The notes under the pieces are model-generated. The model ran no database searches. It saw only the letters and a program-made list of their open reading frames with translations, and had not been told where the DNA came from. A program made the position numbers and the translations under genes. Positions 10,482 through 20,895 of a DNA stretch of 64,000 nucleotides are shown here, one piece after another; position 1 is the stretch's first letter; each line of letters starts with the position of its first letter. Source of the stretch: Streptococcus oralis (GTDB lineage: Bacteria > Bacillota > Bacilli > Lactobacillales > Streptococcaceae). The stretch is from contig NZ_KQ969521.1 of NCBI RefSeq assembly GCF_001578935.1, positions 1 through 64,000 on the forward strand, written 5' to 3'.

Positions 10482-10554
10482 TTATTTCTAAATCGAAATA
10501 GTTGACAGATAGAATGACAGGTGTTACAATAAAAACAATTCGATATAGAAATAA
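10482..10554 (+). promoter_or_regulatory. Promoter with flanking MarR-type operators
   Basis: TTGACA (10502-10507) and the extended -10 TGTTACAAT (10522-10530) are 17 bp apart. Inverted copies of one 16-bp word, TTATTTCTAAATCGAA (10482-10497) and TTCGATATAGAAATAA (10539-10554), bracket the promoter with one mismatch. That is a natural arrangement for autoregulation by the MarR protein encoded next. Confidence 0.75.
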
Positions 10555-10566
10555 ATTGGAGAGATC

Positions 10567-11004
10567 ATGAAAGATAGTCATTTGGTAGCCCATCATATTC
10601 GTTTGTTAAATGGGAGGATTTTTCAAAAGTTACTGAGTCAGGATCCTGAGGCTCTTTATCGGAGTGAACAGGGAAAGATTTTAGCGGTTTTATGGAATAG
10701 TGAGACAGGTTGCGCTACAGCCACAGATATTGCGCTGGCGACTGGTCTCGCCAACAATACGCTGACGACTATGCTGAAAAAGTTGGAAGAACAGGGTTTG
10801 GTGACCTTTAGTCAGTGTGGTTCAGACAAGCGAAAAAAATATGTCAAGTTGACGGAGCAAGGTTGGTCTCAGAAAGAAGTTGGCCATCGTATCAGTCAAA
10901 AGTTGGATGCTATTTTTTATAAAGGCTTCTCAGAGGAAGAAATTCGTCAGTTTGAAAGTTACCAGGAACGTATCTTAGCAAATTTAAAAGAAAAAGAGGC
11001 ATAA
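10567..11004 (+). CDS. MarR-family transcriptional regulator
   Basis: A 145-residue winged-helix repressor. The recognition region is TATDIALATGLANNTLTTMLKKLEEQGLV and the wing follows in QCGSDKRKKYVKLTEQG. GGAGAG precedes the start. It heads an operon with a SnoaL-like protein and a choline/betaine-type ABC transporter, and its promoter carries paired inverted repeats, so it probably controls this operon. The inducing ligand is not evident from the sequence. Confidence 0.88.
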   Translation: MKDSHLVAHHIRLLNGRIFQKLLSQDPEALYRSEQGKILAVLWNSETGCATATDIALATGLANNTLTTMLKKLEEQGLVTFSQCGSDKRKKYVKLTEQGWSQKEVGHRISQKLDAIFYKGFSEEEIRQFESYQERILANLKEKEA

Positions 11005-11007
11005 ATC

Positions 11008-11772
11008 ATGTCAAAACAAATTAAAAATGCACAAAATTTATACATTCATGCCATTCAAGACGGACGAGTTGCCGAGGCTCAAGCTCAGTCTGTAGGGGAT
11101 ACCTACATTCAACACTCGACAGGTGTGCCAGATGGAAAAGAAGGTTTTGCGGCTTTCTTTGCAAATTTCTTTGAGCGTCATCCCGAGCGTGAGATGAAAA
11201 TTGTTCGCACTATTGAGGATGGCAATCTGGTCTTCGTCCATGTTCATCAATATCTCAATGGTGGGGAAGCGCAATGGGTGACGACAGATACTTTCCGTGC
11301 GGATGAGAATGGTCGTATCGTTGAGCATTGGGATGTTATTGACTACTATCGCACTCCAGAGAATGGACAGTTAGATCAGATCTTTGGAGATTTTGAAATC
11401 ACGGATTTGGACAAGACAGTAGCAAATAAAAAAACTGTTCGTCGTTTCTTGACAGAAATTTTCCAAAACGGCGAACTAGAGCAGTGGAATGATTATGTGG
11501 CAGAAGATTTGATTCAGCATAATCATGAGATTGGCCAAGGAAGTCAGGCTTATAAAGATTATGTAGCTGAGCACGATCTTACTTTTGACTTTGTTTTCCA
11601 GCTTTTGGGACAAGGAAACTATGTGGTTAGCTATGGACAGACTCAGATAGATGGGGCGGCTTATGCCCAGTATGACATCTTCCGTTTAGAGAATGGGTTA
11701 ATTGTAGAGCATTGGGACAATAAAGAAGTCATGCCTAAGGTAGAAGACTTGACCAACCGAGGGAAGTTTTAA
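11008..11772 (+). CDS. Tandem SnoaL-like (NTF2-fold) protein
   Basis: A 254-residue protein made of two related NTF2-like halves. The first (about 1-125) has YIQHSTGVPDGKEGFAAFF and IVEHWDVID; the second (about 135-254) has LIQHNHEIGQGSQAYKDYV and IVEHWDNKE. Each half keeps the paired QH...VEHWD pattern of SnoaL-like aldol-condensation or hydratase-type enzymes. It sits 3 nt after the MarR gene. The reaction is unknown; the operon suggests a role in handling a small organic compound or the stress it causes. Confidence 0.8.
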   Translation: MSKQIKNAQNLYIHAIQDGRVAEAQAQSVGDTYIQHSTGVPDGKEGFAAFFANFFERHPEREMKIVRTIEDGNLVFVHVHQYLNGGEAQWVTTDTFRADENGRIVEHWDVIDYYRTPENGQLDQIFGDFEITDLDKTVANKKTVRRFLTEIFQNGELEQWNDYVAEDLIQHNHEIGQGSQAYKDYVAEHDLTFDFVFQLLGQGNYVVSYGQTQIDGAAYAQYDIFRLENGLIVEHWDNKEVMPKVEDLTNRGKF

Positions 11773-11786
11773 ATTGAGGACAAAGA

Positions 11787-14028
<2,242 letters not shown>

Positions 14029-14075
14029 CTTGAAAATGCTAAACTCAACTTTGTTAAACGACCATATAGAAAAAT

Positions 14076-14104
14076 GCTCAGACAATCTTGTCTGGGCTTT
14101 TTTG
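14076..14104 (+). terminator. Terminator after proWX
   Basis: A 10-bp stem GCTCAGACAA/TTGTCTGGGC, containing one G-T pair, is followed by seven T. Confidence 0.88.
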
Positions 14105-14141
14105 ATATTAGAGTTACTAAATGTCATTTAAAATGGAAAAT

Positions 14142-14339
14142 AATACTCAATGAAAATCAAAGAGCAAACTAGGAAACTAGCCGCAGGCTGCTCAAAACAC
14201 TGTTTTGAGGTTGTAGATAAGACTGACGAAGTCAGCTCAAAACATGCTTTTGAGGTTGTAGATAAGACTGACGAAGTCAGTTACCTATACCTACGGAAGG
14301 CGACGCTGACGTGGTTTGAAGAGATTTTCGAAGAGTATA
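14142..14339 (-). repeat. BOX element (boxA-boxB-boxB-boxC)
   Basis: Read on the minus strand it runs from TATACTCTTCGAAAATCTC through CGTCAGCGTCGCCTTCCGTAG (boxA), two copies of the boxB unit containing GACTTCGTCAGTCTTATCTA and TCAAAACA-type hairpins, to GATTTTCATTGAGTATT (boxC). This is the pneumococcal/mitis BOX repeat, mobile but non-coding. It lies between the proWX terminator and the pnuC promoter. An open frame across it (14150-14377) is an artefact of the repeat. Confidence 0.95.
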
Positions 14340-14383
14340 AGAGAAAATTTTCAGGAATTTCCAAGATTTTACTGTAAATACAC

Positions 14384-14411
14384 TTGACTATTCAGATAAT
14401 AGGTGTATAAT
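14384..14411 (+). promoter_or_regulatory. Promoter of the pnuC leader
   Basis: TTGACT (14384-14389) and TATAAT (14406-14411) are 16 bp apart, directly after the BOX element. The transcript would carry about 140 nt of leader before pnuC. Confidence 0.85.
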
Positions 14412-14502
14412 GTGTTGTGAACTACTTAACAAATAAGGATTTCCGGCTCATGTCGACTAAGGATGGAATTCTTGTGTACAGACAGTTCAGTAGATATATA
14501 AT

Positions 14503-14557
14503 AGAGCGTTGCGTCCGAAAGTCTATCCAGACACGGCTCTTTAAAAACAAAAGGAGA
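14503..14557 (+). promoter_or_regulatory. NAD+-II riboswitch (pnuC motif)
   Basis: A compact structured leader ends at the pnuC ribosome site. AGAGC (14503-14507) can pair with GCTCT (14536-14540); inside, GTCT (14521-14524) pairs with AGAC (14529-14532); and an A-rich strand leads into AAGGAG (14552-14556). This layout, position and host match the pnuC-motif RNA, the second NAD+ riboswitch class, which is known from streptococci upstream of pnuC. It would block translation of the transporter when NAD+ is abundant. Motif recognition is from memory, not from a covariance search. Confidence 0.8.
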
Positions 14558-14561
14558 AAAT

Positions 14562-15353
14562 ATGACGACTTATTTGCAAACAAAACTCAAGAATATCAAA
14601 ATTACTCTTGGTGAAATGTCTGGTGGTTACCGCCGTATGGTTGCTGCTATGGCTGATTTAGGATTTTCAGGAACCATGAAGGCTATCTGGTATGACCTCT
14701 TTGCCCACCGTACTTTTGCCCAGTGGCTTTACCTGCTAGTTTTAGGAAGTTTTCCAATCTGGCTTGAGTTGATTTATGAACATCGCATTGTTGACTGGGT
14801 TGGGATGATTTGTAGTCTAACTGGTATTATCTGTGTCATCTTTGTATCGGAAGGTCGAGCAAGTAATTACCTTTTTGGTTTGATTAACTCTGTCATTTAC
14901 CTTATCTTGGCTTTGCAGAAAGGCTTTTATGGTGAGGTGCTGACGACACTCTACTTTACGGCCATGCAGCCAATTGGACTTCTAGTGTGGATCTACCAGG
15001 CACAGTTTAAAAAGGAAAAGCAGGAGTTTGTCGCACGTAAGCTGGACGGCAAGGGTTGGACCAAGTATCTTTCCATTAGTGTTCTTTGGTGGTTGGTATT
15101 TGGATTCATTTATCAGTCTATCGGAGCCAATCGTCCTTATCGCGATTCCATCACCGATGCGACCAATGGGGTTGGACAAATCCTCATGACAGCTGTTTAC
15201 CGTGAGCAATGGATATTCTGGGCAGCTACCAATGTCTTTTCTATCTATCTCTGGTGGGGAGAAAGCCTGCAAATCCAAGGGAAATACCTGATTTACTTGA
15301 TCAATAGTCTAGTTGGTTGGTATCAGTGGAGCAAGGCAGCAAAGAGTGCTTAA
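14562..15353 (+). CDS. pnuC: PnuC, nicotinamide riboside transporter
   Basis: A 263-residue membrane protein with about seven helices after a 50-residue cytoplasmic N-terminus. Family features include the NSVIYLILALQKGFYGEV helix and tryptophan-rich WIYQAQF and YREQWIFWAATNVFSIYLWW segments that line the ligand path in PnuC. It imports nicotinamide riboside by facilitated diffusion for NAD synthesis. The start has AAGGAG 5 nt upstream and lies immediately after an NAD+-sensing leader, which supports the assignment. Confidence 0.93.
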   Translation: MTTYLQTKLKNIKITLGEMSGGYRRMVAAMADLGFSGTMKAIWYDLFAHRTFAQWLYLLVLGSFPIWLELIYEHRIVDWVGMICSLTGIICVIFVSEGRASNYLFGLINSVIYLILALQKGFYGEVLTTLYFTAMQPIGLLVWIYQAQFKKEKQEFVARKLDGKGWTKYLSISVLWWLVFGFIYQSIGANRPYRDSITDATNGVGQILMTAVYREQWIFWAATNVFSIYLWWGESLQIQGKYLIYLINSLVGWYQWSKAAKSA

Positions 15354-15360
15354 AAAAGTA

Positions 15361-15386
15361 AAAAAGGATCGGATGATCCTTTTTTG
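15361..15386. terminator. Terminator after pnuC
   Basis: The inverted repeat AAAAAGGATC/GATCCTTTTTT can stop transcription from both pnuC and the convergent membrane-protein gene. Confidence 0.85.
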
Positions 15387-15388
15387 TG

Positions 15389-15721
15389 TTAGAGCAAGAT
15401 GAATAATACCGTAATGACAATAGCGCTCGTTATACGAATGATGTGGTGCGATATATGTTGTTTTTCTTTCTGATGGCTGTTCCAGTAGGCACCATAGCAG
15501 ACGATACTCGAACCCACAATCCATAGAAGAATGGTTGCCAGTGGGACGAAGTAAAAAATGGCTAGAGCCAGAGAAGTGATGCAACTGCCAACCAAAATGC
15601 ACTTATTTCCTAGACTGTAGTTCTTTTGTTTTATGGCTGAAAAAGCAGCAGCAAGGTGAAGCAGCGAGAAGGCGAGGGCTAATACGATTGTTAATATTCC
15701 TAAGATCATCGAAGTTAACAT
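15389..15721 (-). CDS. Small four-helix membrane protein, function unknown
   Basis: A 110-residue, strongly hydrophobic protein with four predicted membrane helices and a short basic loop (YWNSHQKEKQHISHH) before the last helix. I do not recognise the family; the histidine-rich loop beside zinc-resistance genes is suggestive only. The start follows AAAGGAACC, and the gene lies 26 nt downstream of sczA on the same strand, so the two may be cotranscribed. Confidence 0.7.
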   Translation of the reverse strand: MLTSMILGILTIVLALAFSLLHLAAAFSAIKQKNYSLGNKCILVGSCITSLALAIFYFVPLATILLWIVGSSIVCYGAYWNSHQKEKQHISHHIIRITSAIVITVLFILL

Positions 15722-15747
15722 AGTTGGTTCCTTTCTGAGTTACAGGC

Positions 15748-16302
15748 TTAGTTATCAAGTGGAGTTGTAGAGGTCATCTCCATTACATCAAGGTAAAATC
15801 TCACCACTTGGTCTTCGGTATAAGATTTTCCTTTTTTTAGCCACCAAGTTAGGGTCTCGATAAAGTTCGTCACAACAAAATGCTGGAGGTAGGAGGCCGG
15901 GATGTTTGGATAGGCCTCTTGCAAGCTATCTGCCACCATGGGATAAACGTGGTGTTCGAGTTCCTTGTGTAGTTGGCGGAGGAAGTAGTCGTTTTTGGAA
16001 AAAAGGAGACTGGTGACATGGTCCTGGTTTTTCTGAAAATGTAAAAAGATATGTGCGAGGTAGTCCTCGGTAGTAAAGTGTCCTTCCCTTTCAAAGAGAT
16101 GATGAAAGAGGTAGCGACAGAGCTCATCTAAAAGGAGTTCCTTGCTTTCATAGTGACAGTAAAAAGTAGAACGCCCAACATCTGCTAGGTCAATGATATC
16201 CTGAACAGTAGTGGCATCATAGCCCTTGTCGTTCAAAAGTTGTAAAAAAGCCTGATAGATGGCTTTTTTAGTCTTACTGACTCGACGGTCTCTTTTTAGC
16301 AT
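15748..16302 (-). CDS. sczA: SczA, TetR-family zinc-responsive regulator of czcD
   Basis: A 184-residue TetR-type regulator with the DNA-binding helices in TTVQDIIDLADVGRSTFYCHYESKELLLDEL near residues 27-57 and a helical sensor domain after it. It is divergent from czcD. In the pneumococcus SczA represses czcD without zinc and activates it with zinc. The internal start at 16302 gives the usual length; an open frame to 16413 would cross the operator. No strong ribosome site precedes the chosen ATG. Confidence 0.9.
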   Translation of the reverse strand: MLKRDRRVSKTKKAIYQAFLQLLNDKGYDATTVQDIIDLADVGRSTFYCHYESKELLLDELCRYLFHHLFEREGHFTTEDYLAHIFLHFQKNQDHVTSLLFSKNDYFLRQLHKELEHHVYPMVADSLQEAYPNIPASYLQHFVVTNFIETLTWWLKKGKSYTEDQVVRFYLDVMEMTSTTPLDN

Positions 16303-16321
16303 ATAGACACTTGAGACAAAC

Positions 16322-16337
16322 TGTTCAGAACTGAACA
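16322..16337. promoter_or_regulatory. Probable SczA operator
   Basis: The palindrome TGTTCAGAACTGAACA (6-bp arms, 4-bp centre) lies 20 nt upstream of sczA and about 100 nt upstream of czcD. TGTTCA/TGAACA half-sites are what I recall for the pneumococcal SczA target. The repeat is seen; the binding assignment is inference. Confidence 0.65.
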
Positions 16338-16434
16338 GGACTAACAGTTTGCTTCTATCCTTTCTTTGGATTTTATTGGATAATACAAATGAAAGAAGTA
16401 TGTATATACCCATTATACCAAAGGAGGGAGAGAA

Positions 16435-17325
16435 ATGAGTTCTAAAACATCTATCTGGTTAGCTTTTTTCTTAAATTTAAGCTATGCGATAGTCGAGTTT
16501 ATCGCAGGAGGAATCTTTGGTTCAAGTGCAGTTCTTGCTGATTCTGTTCATGACTTGGGAGATGCACTAGCCATTGGTATATCAGCCCTTTTAGAAACAA
16601 TCTCCAACCGTGAAGAAGATAGGCAGTATACCTTGGGTTACAAACGTTTTAGTCTTTTAGGGGCCATGCTAACGGCTGTGATTCTTATGATAGGGTCTGT
16701 CCTAGTGATTTTGGAAAATATCACAAAGATTGTTCACCCGCAACCCGTCAATGAGAAAGGTATCCTCTGGCTGGGAATCATTGCAGTAGCTATCAATGTG
16801 CTAGCTAGTCTGGTAGTTCGTAAAGGAAAGACAAAGAATGAGTCTATTCTTAGCTTGCATTTTTTGGAAGATACTCTTGGTTGGTTGGCTGTCATTCTAA
16901 TGGCCATTATCCTTCGATTTACAGATTGGTATATCCTCGATCCGCTTTTATCTCTGGTTATTTCTATCTTTATTCTGTCAAAAGCCATTCCTCGCTTTTG
17001 GAGCGCACTGAAAATTTTCCTAGATGCTGTGCCAGAAGGGGTCGAGACAAGTGATTTGGAGAAGGATTTAGAGGCTCTATCCAATGTCAAAAGTGTCAAT
17101 CAACTTAGCATTTGGTCCATGGACGGTCTGGAGAACAACGCTGTTGTCCACATTTGTATCAAGGACTGGGAACAGATGATGGAGACCAAAGAAGTGGTGC
17201 GTCAATGTTTAGGAGAAAGAGGTGTGCAGAATATCACTATTGAAGTGGATAGCAGTCAAAGCAATCATGCGCAACATAAGCGAAATCTCAAAAATATCAA
17301 ATTCCTGTCTGGACATCATCATTGA
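16435..17325 (+). CDS. czcD: CzcD, zinc/cobalt efflux protein (CDF family)
   Basis: A 296-residue cation diffusion facilitator with six membrane helices. The transport site residues are in helix II (DSVHDLGDAL, with His39, Asp40 and Asp43) and helix V (HFLEDTLGWL). The C-terminal cytoplasmic domain ends in a histidine tail GHHH and can bind metal. It expels Zn2+ and Co2+ in exchange for protons. GGAGGGAG precedes the start. Control by SczA is expected. Confidence 0.95.
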   Translation: MSSKTSIWLAFFLNLSYAIVEFIAGGIFGSSAVLADSVHDLGDALAIGISALLETISNREEDRQYTLGYKRFSLLGAMLTAVILMIGSVLVILENITKIVHPQPVNEKGILWLGIIAVAINVLASLVVRKGKTKNESILSLHFLEDTLGWLAVILMAIILRFTDWYILDPLLSLVISIFILSKAIPRFWSALKIFLDAVPEGVETSDLEKDLEALSNVKSVNQLSIWSMDGLENNAVVHICIKDWEQMMETKEVVRQCLGERGVQNITIEVDSSQSNHAQHKRNLKNIKFLSGHHH

Positions 17326-17367
17326 GAATCAAAGAACCGACCTCTGATGAGATCGGTTCTTTGATTC
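17326..17367. terminator. Bidirectional terminator after czcD
   Basis: A 15-bp perfect inverted repeat, GAATCAAAGAACCGA and TCGGTTCTTTGATTC, separates czcD from the convergent permease remnant, whose stop codon lies at its right edge. Confidence 0.85.
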
Positions 17368-18420
17368 TTATTCAACAGATTTTAAGGCTTCGAGCATGTT
17401 GACCTTCTTGAGCCAACGGTTCACAATAAAGCCTAGAGTAGTGAGGATTGCAACCACAATCGCTGCTGGAACAGCATAGATGCTCCAGCTGACTGCTGGG
17501 TTGAACATTACAGTATCTGGAGGGATTATACTTGCCATATAATGATGGAAAGCAAATCCGAGACCAAATCCGACAAGAATACCGGCAATGGAGAGATAGA
17601 TGGTTTCACGATAGATGTAAAGAGTGACCTCGTTATTGTAAAAGCCAAGAACCTTAATAGTAGAGAGTTCACGGATACGTTCGGCAACGTTGATATTGGT
17701 CAAGTTAAAGAGAACGACAATGGGCAGTAAAACAGATACAGCAATCAAGATTCCCATAACCCGATTAAGGGAATTAACAATGGTTTCAACTTGAGATTTA
17801 AGGGTCGTGTTTTGAACAACCCCTTGAACACTTTCAAGATCCATAAACTCAGTTGCCATATCCGCAACAAGCTGATTAGAGTGGTCGGTCAATGTGATTA
17901 GATGAGCATTGTCAGTGGCAACTTTTCCAAAAGCTTTTTCATAAGTTTCTTCATTCATAAAGATGAAATGGCTCATATACATTTCAGCAATTCCTGAAAC
18001 GGTCAACTGAATGTCCTTGCCATCCTTGTCTTGAACAGTAAGGGTATCACCGACCTTGACACCAATAAGATTAGCAATTTTTTCTGAGAGGATGATACCG
18101 TCTTGATCAAGTGACAGTTCCTGACCAGTCTTGCGGTCTTTTAGTTGAATGTAGTCACCAAAGTTGGCTTGGTCTTTATTTTGGATAACTAGGGCTGTGA
18201 TTTCTTGATTATCCTTGTTGCGACCAGCTGTTTTGTGGAGCGTTTCGTAGTGTACTTGGAGGCGCTCTCTGACATTTGAATCCTTGAGAAGTTTATCGAG
18301 TTCTTCGCTCTCTTTTGGAGTTGTATTGGTATTGTGGGCGACAATCATATCATAGCGGATAATGTCTGTGAACTGACGATTGTTCAGGTCTGCAATCGAG
18401 CTTCGAATACCAAGTCCTGA
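17368..18420 (-). pseudogene. FtsX-like ABC permease, C-terminal remnant
   Basis: About 345 residues with FtsX/MacB-type permease character: an extracytoplasmic region (DQDGIILSEKIANLIGVKVGD, typical of large pneumococcal permeases) and then three C-terminal membrane helices with NVAERIRELSTIKVLGFYNNEV between. Full relatives are 800 residues or more with an N-terminal helix that is absent here. The open frame continues upstream to 18504, but those residues are merely antisense to the neighbouring TetR fragment. The 5' part was removed in the same event that beheaded TetR, so the gene is non-functional. Confidence 0.85.
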
Positions 18421-18826
18421 TTTAGACAAACAAGATTTTTTAGAGCAATTAAGGGAAGAAACCTTAAGAATTGTTAGCACGATTTTGAGAAAAGAGACCT
18501 TCAACCAACAGGAAAGACTTGAAGAGGTTTTACTCTACTTCAGGGAAAATATTTCTTTTTTTTCTGAGATTGCCCAGAATCCGATGTTTCATTTTTTGGA
18601 CAATATCCGTACTTTTCTTTTAGGTATGATTGAGTCAACGCCTCGGTCGCGTACTATAATTGTGGATGCCTATCATATGCCTGAACGTTATGCTGTCACT
18701 ATGTATGTATCTGGCTTGACAGGGCTTATCGTGGACTGGATTGTCAATGGTGCACAGGAAACTCCACAACAGTTGACGAAGATTATTCTTGATTCACCGG
18801 GGATGGAATGGTTTAAGGAAAAATAG
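18418..18826 (+). pseudogene. TetR-family regulator, C-terminal remnant
   Basis: About 135 residues of a TetR ligand-binding domain (ETFNQQERLEEVLLYFRENISFF to DSPGMEWFKEK), lacking the DNA-binding helix-turn-helix. The frame opens leftward to 18380, but the first 13 residues are antisense to the permease fragment, which dates the junction to about 18415-18425. In the ancestral layout this regulator was divergent from the FtsX-like transporter. Confidence 0.8.
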
Positions 18827-18856
18827 TCTGGAAATCGTTTAGAAAGGGAAAATCAA

Positions 18857-19010
18857 ATGAAGGTATTTGTAGCAGGAGCAATCGGTTGTGTGAGTCACTA
18901 TTTTTAATAGAGAATTTCTTGGCAGATGGATATAAAGTCTAACAGGAACTAAAGACTTGACAAGATTCAAGAAAAAGAGCAACCAAAGACGGCTGAGTTA
19001 GATTTAGGGT
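18857..19010 (+). pseudogene. NAD-dependent epimerase-type remnant
   Basis: After AAAGGGAAAATCAA an ATG opens MKVFVAGAIGCVSHYF and then stops at 18906. A few bases on, another frame gives FLADGYKV before a further stop. Together these resemble the start of an NAD(P)-binding epimerase (MKVFVAGATGRVG...LVADGHKV). The GxxG pattern is damaged and there is no downstream continuation, so it is a short decayed leftover. Confidence 0.5.
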
Positions 19011-19081
19011 AAGTATAGAAAAATGAAAGACATACAGAAAACTTGTGTTATACTGGAGAGACTAGGAAAAAGGAGTAAAAA

Positions 19082-20065
19082 ATGGCAACAACAATCAAGT
19101 ATAAATGGGCGAGTCTCGGAACTGGCGTGATTGCCAATGAACTGGCGCAGGCTTTGGAAGCCTTAGGAGGAAAACTCTATTCGGTTGCTAATCGAACCTA
19201 TGATAAGGGAGTGGCATTTGCTGAAAAATACGGAATTGAAAAGGTCTATGAGAGAATCGATGATGTTTTTGAGGATCCCGAAGTAGACATTATCTACATT
19301 TCAACTCCGCATAATACTCACATTCAGTATCTACGCCAAGCACTGGCTGCGGGTAAACATGTGCTTTGTGAGAAGTCCATTACCCTCAATAGTGAAGAGT
19401 TAGAGGAGGCTGTTAAACTGGCGGAGGAGCATCAGGTTCTATTGGCAGAAGCTATGACCATTTTTCATATGCCTCTCTATCGTAAGCTCAATGAGATAGT
19501 GACAAGTGGCAAACTGGGATCTCTAAAGGTTATTCAGATGAATTTTGGTTCCTATAAGGACTATGACATGAGCAATCGTTTCTTCAATCGAAGCTTGGCT
19601 GGAGGTGCCTTGCTGGATATCGGTGTATATGCACTTTCCTTTGTCCGCTGGTTTATGACTTCCCAGCCTACTCAAATACTGTCACAAGTTAAGCTGGCTC
19701 CAACAGGAGTAGATGAGCAGGCAGGTATTCTCTTGACAAATGAAGAGGGAGAAATGGCGACCGTCACTCTCAGCTTACATGCCAAACAGCCAAAGCGAGG
19801 CATGATTGCTTTTGACAAGGGATATATCGAGATTTATGAGTATCCCCGTGGTCAGAAAGCCATGATTACCTATACAGAAGATGGGTCACAGGAGATCATC
19901 GAGGTTGGAGAAACTGCAAAAGCGCTTCAATATGAAGTTCTAGATATGGAAGCGGCCATTTCTGGGCAAGAAGATCAGCTCTACCTGAACTATAGTCGAG
20001 ATGTGATGGCACTCATGACGCAGTTACGAAAAGACTGGGGCTTGATTTATCCAGAGGAAGAATAG
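19082..20065 (+). CDS. Gfo/Idh/MocA-family oxidoreductase
   Basis: A 327-residue NAD(P)-dependent dehydrogenase. The N-terminal Rossmann fold shows SLGTGVIANELAQAL and VDIIYISTPHNTHIQYLRQALAAGKHVLCEKSITLN, where EKS replaces the common EKP. The C-terminal domain carries GGALLDIGVYALSF, the loop of the substrate site. AAAAAGGAG precedes the start. Substrates of the family are sugars and inositols; which one cannot be read here. It is a single-gene unit flanked by decayed DNA. Confidence 0.88.
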   Translation: MATTIKYKWASLGTGVIANELAQALEALGGKLYSVANRTYDKGVAFAEKYGIEKVYERIDDVFEDPEVDIIYISTPHNTHIQYLRQALAAGKHVLCEKSITLNSEELEEAVKLAEEHQVLLAEAMTIFHMPLYRKLNEIVTSGKLGSLKVIQMNFGSYKDYDMSNRFFNRSLAGGALLDIGVYALSFVRWFMTSQPTQILSQVKLAPTGVDEQAGILLTNEEGEMATVTLSLHAKQPKRGMIAFDKGYIEIYEYPRGQKAMITYTEDGSQEIIEVGETAKALQYEVLDMEAAISGQEDQLYLNYSRDVMALMTQLRKDWGLIYPEEE

Positions 20066-20636
20066 AGCCATATTATTCATATAGAAGGCAACGAAAGAGA
20101 TAACTTTCAAAAGTATTTGACTACTGAGATTGATTGACATGAGAAGGGATCTCTTTCTATCTTGTATCAACAATAGTGAGAGTTAGAATGGAATGGAAAG
20201 ATAAGAACTCCGTATATCGATCATACTATGACAATAGCTGATTGATTGTAGCAATTTTAGGCTTGACAGAAAATCAATACACCAATATGTGGCAGAGTAA
20301 AAGTGCCACTGGTCTTCCTTGGATAAAGCCTAGTGTGCTGGATCATCATCGGTATAAAACTGGACATTCAGATCATTATATTGTCCTGCCTATAGTTTTT
20401 ATCAGTGAGCATCTTGAGGTTCTTCTTAGAAGGTAAGGAGCTTTGTGAGGTGCTGGCTGTCGTCTATACGTGGGTCGTCAATGACCGATAAGGATTCTCC
20501 TTTGCTTAAAACTCTTCTTACGAACAATTGAAAAGATCTGAATGGGGGTGTATGTCCACTATTGAAAGAGTTTTGATAAGCTAGCTGTACCTGAGGAGGA
20601 TACAGAGTGGATTCTAGAAGAAGTAGGATTGATTGA
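20066..20636. other. Decayed non-coding stretch with coding remnants
   Basis: About 570 bp without a plausible gene. Short broken frames survive on the plus strand, for instance one giving [14 protein letters not shown] and [15 protein letters not shown] (20242-20436, no ribosome site) and one giving AVPEEDTEWILEEVGLID near 20580-20635. Their protein-like composition suggests one or two genes in advanced decay. I could not identify the families, and no terminal inverted repeat of an insertion sequence was seen. Confidence 0.5.
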
Positions 20637-20675
20637 CAAAAATACCTCAGATTTAAAAAATCTGAGGTATTTTTG
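20637..20675. terminator. Strong stem-loop after the decayed stretch
   Basis: An inverted repeat AAAAATACCTCAGATTT/AAATCTGAGGTATTTTT with a tiny loop, able to act in both directions. It probably ended transcription of the gene that has decayed upstream. Confidence 0.8.
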
Positions 20676-20787
20676 TATGGAGCCGGAATTATTCATATGA
20701 GATATGGATACTCACTGAAATCTATGGTAGATAGAACTGTTGCTCTATCCCCCTATCTTTACCCAAATAGTGAAAATAAAAAACAGC

Positions 20788-20895
20788 TTATACTCTTCAA
20801 AAATCTCTTCAAACTACGTCAGCGTCGTCTTGCTGCGCCCAAGTACAGCCTGCAGCTCACTCCTTAGTCTGTTGATGATTTTCATTGAGTATAAG
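20788..20895 (+). repeat. BOX element, divergent (boxA-boxC, no boxB)
   Basis: It opens TATACTCTTCAAAAATCTC with ACGTCAGCGTCGTCTTGCTG (boxA) and closes GATTTTCATTGAGTATAAG (boxC), with the boxB unit missing. Its right half lies inside the 3' end of the LysR gene and supplies that gene's last dozen codons. Confidence 0.85.

Noticed and set aside
14150..14377. Open frame with two repeated CFEVVDKTDEVS-type segments
   Set aside because: It is the translation of a BOX element with two boxB units; no ribosome site and no independent coding character.
14417..14614. A 65-codon frame before pnuC
   Set aside because: It overlaps the NAD+-II riboswitch and the pnuC start, and starts without a ribosome site.
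17542..17730. Plus-strand frame within the permease remnant
   Set aside because: Antisense to the FtsX-like coding sequence, with no start signal.
20242..20436. A 64-codon frame as a possible gene
   Set aside because: Begins with TTG, has no ribosome site and lies in a decayed stretch; kept only as a remnant.
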